From NCBI GenBank assembly GCA_937921865.1, contig CAKZWF010000035.1:1-64000 (forward strand): a DNA stretch of 64,000 nucleotides, given 5' to 3'. The translations under genes were made by a program, and so were the position numbers. This DNA comes from an uncultured Pseudomonadales bacterium. GTDB taxonomy: Bacteria > Pseudomonadota > Gammaproteobacteria > Pseudomonadales > Azotimanducaceae. The notes below the pieces were generated by a model. It did not search any database and was not told where the DNA came from. It saw only the letters and a program-made list of their open reading frames with translations. Below are positions 59,382-64,000 of the stretch, one piece after another (within the stretch, counting starts at the first letter, position 1; each line of letters starts with the position of its first letter).

Positions 59382-61196
59382 GTGGAAAGCGCAATTCAAG
59401 GCCCCGCCTGGGATCTGACCGAAGAGTACACCAGCCCTAACGCAGCAGAGATTGATGCGGATCTGGGTCAGGTTGCGGTGCTGTGCGACGAGATCGAAGC
59501 GCTGAATGGACAGCTTAGCGGGGTACAGAAGGTCGCTACTGCCCAGCAGATTTTCAAGCTGTGTGAGCGGGTGTCCGTGCTGCTGCAGAACCCGTCCACG
59601 TATGCGAACTGTCTGCTGTCAGTGAACAGTCGCGACCCGGATGCCCAGAATCTGCAGGGACGCCTGCAGGCATTTCAAAAGAGACTGGGCGATGCTGCAC
59701 AACCACTGAATCAGTTCAGTGACCTGGCAACAGACGACGAAATCCGCGACTACCTGTCCGACCCTGAAGTCGCACCAGCAGAGTTTCTGGTCATGCACTC
59801 GCGCGAACGGCGCCACGAGTTACTGAGCCTGAAAGAGGAAAACCTGGTAAACGGCCTGTCTCAGGATGGTCTGCATGCCTGGGGCCGGCTGTACACACAG
59901 TTGTCGGGCACCCTGGAGTGCGACGTTTTGATAGGTAATGAGCAGCAGCAGATGGGGATCGCTCAGGCAGCCGGATTGATGCAGAAGCCCGATGACAGCG
60001 TGCGTCGGAATGCCTGGAGCGCGATCAACACCGCCTGGGAACAACAGGAAGAAAGCTGTGCTGCCGGGATCAACTCGATTGCCGGTTGGCGTCTGGAGAT
60101 GTGCCGAAAGCGATCAGACCAGCACCCGGTTCACTACCTCGATGCCCCGGTGCACATGAATCGCATCTCACGCGCCACGCTGGAGCGCGTGCTCGATGCC
60201 GCAGCGACCTTCAAACCGCTTGCCCAGCGAGCCGCCAGACTGCAGGCCCGCGCCTATGGCAAAACTCAGATTGGTCCCTGGGATTCCCGGGCCCCCGCCC
60301 CGGTGCTCGATCCGAACGCAGATGCCGCGATCTCTTTCGACACGGCCATCGACATCATCAGCCAGGCCTACAGCCAGGTGGACCCAAGCCTTGGTGAATT
60401 CGTCCAGATGATGGTCGACAAACGCTGGGTGGAAGGGACCGCGGGCGGCAGCAAGCGGCCAGGCGCCTACTGCACCGGCTTCAGAAAGTCCCGGACCCCG
60501 CGGGTTTATATGACCTATACCGGTGGTGCCAGCGATGTGATCACGCTGGCCCACGAACTCGGCCATGCTTACCACAGCTGGGTGATGCGGGATCTGCCGG
60601 AATCCCAACTCAGCTACGGGATGTCGCTGGCGGAGACTGCCAGCACTTTTGGCGAAACCCTGGTGCGCGATGCGATGCTGCAGCGCGCCGATTCTCTGCA
60701 GACCCGTATGGACGTAATCTGGGAAGACATGACGGCACTGATTGCCTTTGTGCTGAACATCCCGACCCGCTTTGAGTTCGAGCGCAATTTTTACGATGCC
60801 AGGGCAGAACGGCCACTGCGACCCGACGAACTGAAAGCCCTGATGAGCGATGCCTGGCGCAAATGGTATGGAGATGCACTGTCAGAACCGGATCCGATGT
60901 TCTGGGCCAGCAAGCTGCACTTCTATATCTCGGGACTTTCGTTCTACAACTTCCCGTACCTGTTCGGGTACCTGTTCAGCCAGGGTGTCTACGCCAGCAG
61001 GGATAAGTTCGGCGACGATTTCTTCCCTCGATATCAGGCACTGCTGCGCGACACGGGTCGGATGACGGCAGAGCAACTGGCCAGCAGACACCTGGATGCA
61101 GATCTCACCAGCCCGGATTTCTGGCACCAGACGCTGTCCGCCATGGAACCCAGAGTGAACGAGTTTGAGTCAGTGATTGAAGAAGCCGGTTTCTGA
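59382..61196 (+). CDS. M3 family oligoendopeptidase (PepF-like)
   Basis: A 604-residue zinc peptidase. The start WDLTEEYTSPNAAEIDADLG is typical of oligoendopeptidase F-like proteins. The metal motif HELGH (His391-His395) sits in ITLAHELGHAYHSWVM, followed by the third ligand in SLAETASTFGETLVRD. A long C-terminal helical domain completes the clam-shaped fold that degrades short peptides in the cytoplasm. GTG 59382 has GAGG just upstream; longer open sequence before it overlaps the ATPase gene and is not protein-like. Confidence 0.9.
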   Translation: MESAIQGPAWDLTEEYTSPNAAEIDADLGQVAVLCDEIEALNGQLSGVQKVATAQQIFKLCERVSVLLQNPSTYANCLLSVNSRDPDAQNLQGRLQAFQKRLGDAAQPLNQFSDLATDDEIRDYLSDPEVAPAEFLVMHSRERRHELLSLKEENLVNGLSQDGLHAWGRLYTQLSGTLECDVLIGNEQQQMGIAQAAGLMQKPDDSVRRNAWSAINTAWEQQEESCAAGINSIAGWRLEMCRKRSDQHPVHYLDAPVHMNRISRATLERVLDAAATFKPLAQRAARLQARAYGKTQIGPWDSRAPAPVLDPNADAAISFDTAIDIISQAYSQVDPSLGEFVQMMVDKRWVEGTAGGSKRPGAYCTGFRKSRTPRVYMTYTGGASDVITLAHELGHAYHSWVMRDLPESQLSYGMSLAETASTFGETLVRDAMLQRADSLQTRMDVIWEDMTALIAFVLNIPTRFEFERNFYDARAERPLRPDELKALMSDAWRKWYGDALSEPDPMFWASKLHFYISGLSFYNFPYLFGYLFSQGVYASRDKFGDDFFPRYQALLRDTGRMTAEQLASRHLDADLTSPDFWHQTLSAMEPRVNEFESVIEEAGF

Positions 61197-61213
61197 AGTC
61201 GCTTGTCGCGAAC

Positions 61214-61609
61214 CTAATTATCAGCATCCGGCTTATAGCCCAGGCAATAGGCTACCAGCTTGTTGCCATCGAGGTCGCGGAAGTAACCGCCATAAAACCC
61301 CATGGATGAACCCCGATCATGCGGGTGCCCTTCATCCGTGGCACCCAGCGCCAGTGCTTTGCGGTATACCTTCTCAACGCTATCTGGATTTTCGACATTC
61401 AGCGCAATCATCACGCCATTGCCCACCGTCGCCGGCTGTTCATCGAACGGTGTGATCACCGAAAACAACGTCTCTTCAGGGTTTCTGCCCCATCCCGCCA
61501 TGCGTTCATCATCAAAGCTGCGCGTTGCACCCAACTCAGCCAGCAGAGCATCGTAGAACTCGATTGCCCGCGGCAGGTCGTTAGTCCCTAAGGTCAGATA
61601 GCCAATCAC
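61214..61609 (-). CDS. VOC (glyoxalase-fold) family protein
   Basis: A 131-residue single-module VOC protein: IGYLTLGTNDLPRAIEFYDA, NGVMIALNVENPDSVEKVYR, GATDEGHPHDRGSSMGFYGG and YFRDLDGNKLVAYCLGY. The usual metal residues are partly present (the final Glu position reads Lys-Leu-Val-Ala). The start is GTG 61607-61609, which overlaps the stop of the upstream VOC gene as GTGA; an ATG at 61648 would make a 43-base overlap and has no ribosome binding site. Function unknown; could be a lyase or resistance-type protein. Confidence 0.85.
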   Translation of the reverse strand: MIGYLTLGTNDLPRAIEFYDALLAELGATRSFDDERMAGWGRNPEETLFSVITPFDEQPATVGNGVMIALNVENPDSVEKVYRKALALGATDEGHPHDRGSSMGFYGGYFRDLDGNKLVAYCLGYKPDADN

Positions 61610-62451
61610 GCGGGGACGATCCGATCCGGATAACCTGACCAGCTCCATGCGAACGTTGTCCGACTGATCCCCATCATTGTGGAACCAGTGGCTCGCGGGT
61701 GAATGAACATTCCGTCCGGATTATCGTCGCTACCGGTCCAGTCCTGCGGTGCTAACGCTTTCATGCGCTCGCGTATCGGCGCAAGATTTTCTGCTTCTGC
61801 ATAACACATATACAGCGAGGGACCGAAACGCTGGAAATAGCGTCCCATGGTTTTTTCGCGATCGTAAGGATCAATCGATTCGATTCTGTGCAGACGCTCG
61901 CTGTCGAACAGCGTCAGACTGCCTTGGTAGCCATAAGTATCAGACTCGATCTTCACAAACTGATCTGCGTCGAGACCGAAGACCCTGGCAATGCTCGCAG
62001 TGGACAACGCCGCATCCGCAGTCAGATGAGTACATTCGTAGAGATTCTGCAGCAGGCCCACCTGAGGGTGATGTTCGAGACTGGAAAGCACAACCCGCAA
62101 ACCGGGAATACCGAGCGAAGCCGCATCACAATAAAAACGACCTTCGCCCAGAGCAACGGGGAAGATCGACTGACTGGACAGATGATCGAGCAGACCCGGC
62201 AAATCCGGAGTGGCCAGACCTGCAGCGAACGGACCGCCACTATCTGCCAGATGACTGGCAATAAGACCTGGCCCGGTCGGTTCATGAATTTCCAGCTCAG
62301 CATCACCGAGCCGAACAACGGTTTTACGACTGGCCAGGAGCGGTTCATCCACCCGCCGATCGATCACAGCATCGACAAGATCACACCATTTGCTGGCAAC
62401 CGTCTGAGCGTCATGCGCCGCCACCAGTATTCGATCAACGCGATCCAACAT
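61606..62451 (-). CDS. Two-module VOC/glyoxalase-like domain protein
   Basis: A 281-residue protein made of two VOC-type halves: RVDRILVAAHDAQTVASKWC with AELEIHEPTGPG in the first, and VGLLQNLYECTHLTADAALS with ATGSTMMGISRTTFAWSWSG in the second. The order resembles glyoxalase-like domain proteins. Its stop overlaps the next VOC start, so the pair is co-translated and probably forms one pathway or complex. The substrate is not known. The start ATG has GGGAGAGAAG upstream. Confidence 0.8.
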   Translation of the reverse strand: MLDRVDRILVAAHDAQTVASKWCDLVDAVIDRRVDEPLLASRKTVVRLGDAELEIHEPTGPGLIASHLADSGGPFAAGLATPDLPGLLDHLSSQSIFPVALGEGRFYCDAASLGIPGLRVVLSSLEHHPQVGLLQNLYECTHLTADAALSTASIARVFGLDADQFVKIESDTYGYQGSLTLFDSERLHRIESIDPYDREKTMGRYFQRFGPSLYMCYAEAENLAPIRERMKALAPQDWTGSDDNPDGMFIHPRATGSTMMGISRTTFAWSWSGYPDRIVPA

Positions 62452-62491
62452 AAACTTCTCTCCCTGCGAACGTTGTCATTGTCGGGTGAAT

Positions 62492-63028
62492 TCATATCAG
62501 ACTCAAATGCCGGCAAGGCAGCTCACACTCTCCCAGTTGAGTCGCAATGTAGGCAGTGCCTTCCGTTATTGTGACGCTCATTTCCATAGTCCGCTCGACC
62601 AGCTTGGCCAGTTCCCGCACCGATTCGTTTGGAAACTGGTAGACGGCCACCGGGAGTCGGTTCAAGGCACTCTCGGACTGGTGCCACCAGGTGTCTGACT
62701 TGCTGTTGAAACTGTAGACGCAGACCCGATCAGCAAGCCCAACGGCTTTCTTCAAGCGCTCCAGCGACGGCTCGCCAATGTCTATCCACAATAGAATCTG
62801 ACCGTCGAGTGAGTGAGTCCAGATATCGGGTTCACTGGTTTCGCTCAACCCGCGGGTAAATTCCAGACGCTCGTCGGCGTTGAGACAGAAGGCGATCACC
62901 CGGGCCATCATGCGTTCCAGACTTTCTGATGGGTGTAACGCGACGGTGAGTTTCAGCGAGTCATAGCGCTCACGGTCGAGATCCGAAAGTGAGATCTCGA
63001 ACTTATATATTGTCGGCTTCAACGCCAT
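62492..63028 (-). CDS. yaeQ: YaeQ family protein
   Basis: A 178-residue protein of typical YaeQ length and pattern: KPTIYKFEISLSDLDRERYD, SLKLTVALHPSESLERMMAR, EPDIWTHSLDGQILLWIDIG and VYQFPNESVRELAKLVERTM. YaeQ has a PD-(D/E)XK-like fold; it was named as a suppressor of an RfaH mutant effect, and the activity is unresolved. AAGGGGAACTGC lies before the ATG. It is monocistronic or first of the run to the VOC genes (40-base gap). Confidence 0.93.
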   Translation of the reverse strand: MALKPTIYKFEISLSDLDRERYDSLKLTVALHPSESLERMMARVIAFCLNADERLEFTRGLSETSEPDIWTHSLDGQILLWIDIGEPSLERLKKAVGLADRVCVYSFNSKSDTWWHQSESALNRLPVAVYQFPNESVRELAKLVERTMEMSVTITEGTAYIATQLGECELPCRHLSLI

Positions 63029-63177
63029 TGCAGTTCCCCTTCTTTGTCACCCGACCCTACTCCGACGATATCCGTTTCTGGCCGCGACGCCTGGCGCAGC
63101 AGTCTCGCGCCGTATCTGATTAGGCAGTCTACTGCGAAACCCTTAGACTGCGCGCGTTAACATCGCAGGTGTGCACC

Positions 63178-63975
63178 ATGAGTACGATCGAATGGCAACC
63201 CGGACGAGGTGGTGCTGAAGACTTCATCATCTCCAACACTGAGACAGATGTATCACCAACCGCAGCGCCCCGGCCGGTAACCGGTGCGTTATGGCAACCG
63301 GAGCGTCATGATGAGACTACCCCGCTTATTCTGTGCGGCCACGGGGCATCCGGAGACCGCTACCAGGCGCCCATTGTGCATCTGGCGAACCGATTTCTGC
63401 GCGAATGTGGCTACGCGACCCTGGCAATCGACGGCCCGGTTCATGGCCTGCGTCAGTCCGGACCCGGTGGACGCGAAGCTCTGAGCGGTGAAATGCAGCG
63501 ACCGGGTTTTATCGACGATATGGTTCGCGACTGGCGTACCGCGCTGACGAAAATCAGCGCTGAGCGGAACCTGGGCCTCGGGCCCCTGGGCTATTTCGGT
63601 TTATCGATGGGCACTATCTTTGGCTTACCGCTGCTGGCAGGCGCACTTAAAGACGGCTTGAACGTCCGGGCTGCGGCCCTGGGTCTTGCTGGTACCACCG
63701 GCGCCGTTTCATTCATCAGCCAACGCCTGCTGGAAGACGCCGGCACTATTTCTCATCCAGTGGCGTTCCTGATGCAGCTCGAAGACGAACTGTTTCCCCG
63801 CGACGGCTACCTGGAACTGTTTGATGCACTGGCTACTGCAGACAAGCGCCTGCACGCTAACCCCGGTCTGCATCCGGAGATACCGGGTGAAGAAGTCGCT
63901 TTCTGTTTTGACTTTCTGGCTGCACGTATGAATGCAGAAGTCCCCAGAAACATAACCAACCCTATCGCTGACTGA
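63178..63975 (+). CDS. Serine hydrolase-like alpha/beta protein
   Basis: A 265-residue alpha/beta hydrolase. ALWQPERHDETTPLILCGHG has the oxyanion-hole region, LAIDGPVHGLRQSGPGG follows, and the nucleophile elbow reads YFGLSMGTIFGLPLLAG (GLSMGT). The acid is probably in QLEDELFPRDG; the expected C-terminal histidine may be HPEIPGEE, so catalysis is plausible but not certain. ATG 63178 has AGGTG six bases upstream; an in-frame GTG nine bases earlier is less likely. Substrate unknown. Confidence 0.85.
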   Translation: MSTIEWQPGRGGAEDFIISNTETDVSPTAAPRPVTGALWQPERHDETTPLILCGHGASGDRYQAPIVHLANRFLRECGYATLAIDGPVHGLRQSGPGGREALSGEMQRPGFIDDMVRDWRTALTKISAERNLGLGPLGYFGLSMGTIFGLPLLAGALKDGLNVRAAALGLAGTTGAVSFISQRLLEDAGTISHPVAFLMQLEDELFPRDGYLELFDALATADKRLHANPGLHPEIPGEEVAFCFDFLAARMNAEVPRNITNPIAD

Positions 63976-64000
63976 AACAAGTGATGGAGACATTCGACTA

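Noticed and set aside
1-64000. tRNA, rRNA, phage or insertion-sequence genes
   Set aside because: I scanned by eye and saw no clover-leaf-like T-loop sequences, transposases, integrases or terminal inverted repeats. A covariance search would be decisive.

Overview
The window looks like a chromosomal segment of a heterotrophic, probably marine, gammaproteobacterium. GC content is roughly 55-58% by eye. The assignment is inference from gene content: a DUF3450/two-ExbB/ExbD/TonB/TPR transport cluster, a FadL-type porin, a YaeQ protein, an MFS-acyltransferase fusion, acyl-CoA dehydrogenase and SDR genes, paired amidohydrolases, and a haloalkane dehalogenase-like/nitroreductase/PhyH operon. I saw no rRNA, tRNA, phage or IS element, and no CRISPR array.

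Layout. 0-3.6 kb: an 18-bp tandem repeat that keeps several frames open, a glutathione S-transferase, an NAD(P)-binding/DUF2867 protein and a secreted lipase-like hydrolase. 3.6-7.3 kb: a two-gene heterodimeric ABC exporter. 7.7-12.1 kb: a translationally coupled TonB energy-transduction operon whose last gene (TPR) carries a frameshift. 12.2-13.8 kb: a D-aminoacylase-type amidohydrolase ending in a clear terminator.

14-21.5 kb is an accessory island of small, unrelated genes on both strands: two HIT-like proteins, four paralogous one-helix membrane proteins (one broken by a stop codon), a SnoaL-like protein, a GNAT acetyltransferase and a GFA protein. At least seven copies of an imperfect palindromic repeat, all in one orientation, lie between these genes. 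At 21.6-22.2 kb a Bcp-like peroxiredoxin has an in-frame TGA exactly where the peroxidatic cysteine should be, followed by a bacterial SECIS-like hairpin. It is a strong selenoprotein candidate and, in my view, the best find in the window.

22-36.9 kb: housekeeping and lipid genes (DUF3820, DUF4124, Old Yellow Enzyme, FAD monooxygenase-like protein, DUF3313, FadL, DUF1080, MFS-PlsC fusion, acyl-CoA dehydrogenase, SDRs, S41 protease, nitronate monooxygenase-like protein). 37-41.3 kb: an RND efflux pump with its adaptor. 41.4-42.5 kb: a ParA/small-DNA-binding-protein pair preceded by an AT-rich tract of 8-bp repeats, resembling a plasmid-type partition module. 42.7-53 kb: envelope and catabolic genes (phospholipase D-like, L,D-transpeptidase, PhyH/nitroreductase/dehalogenase, GPH symporter, MscS channel).

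53-58.4 kb: a MATE exporter with an HxlR regulator, divergent from two amidohydrolases and an SDR. A 36-bp palindrome in the shared promoter region is a likely operator. 58.5-64 kb: a DnaB-like ATPase, an M3 oligoendopeptidase, two coupled VOC proteins, YaeQ and a serine-hydrolase-like protein.
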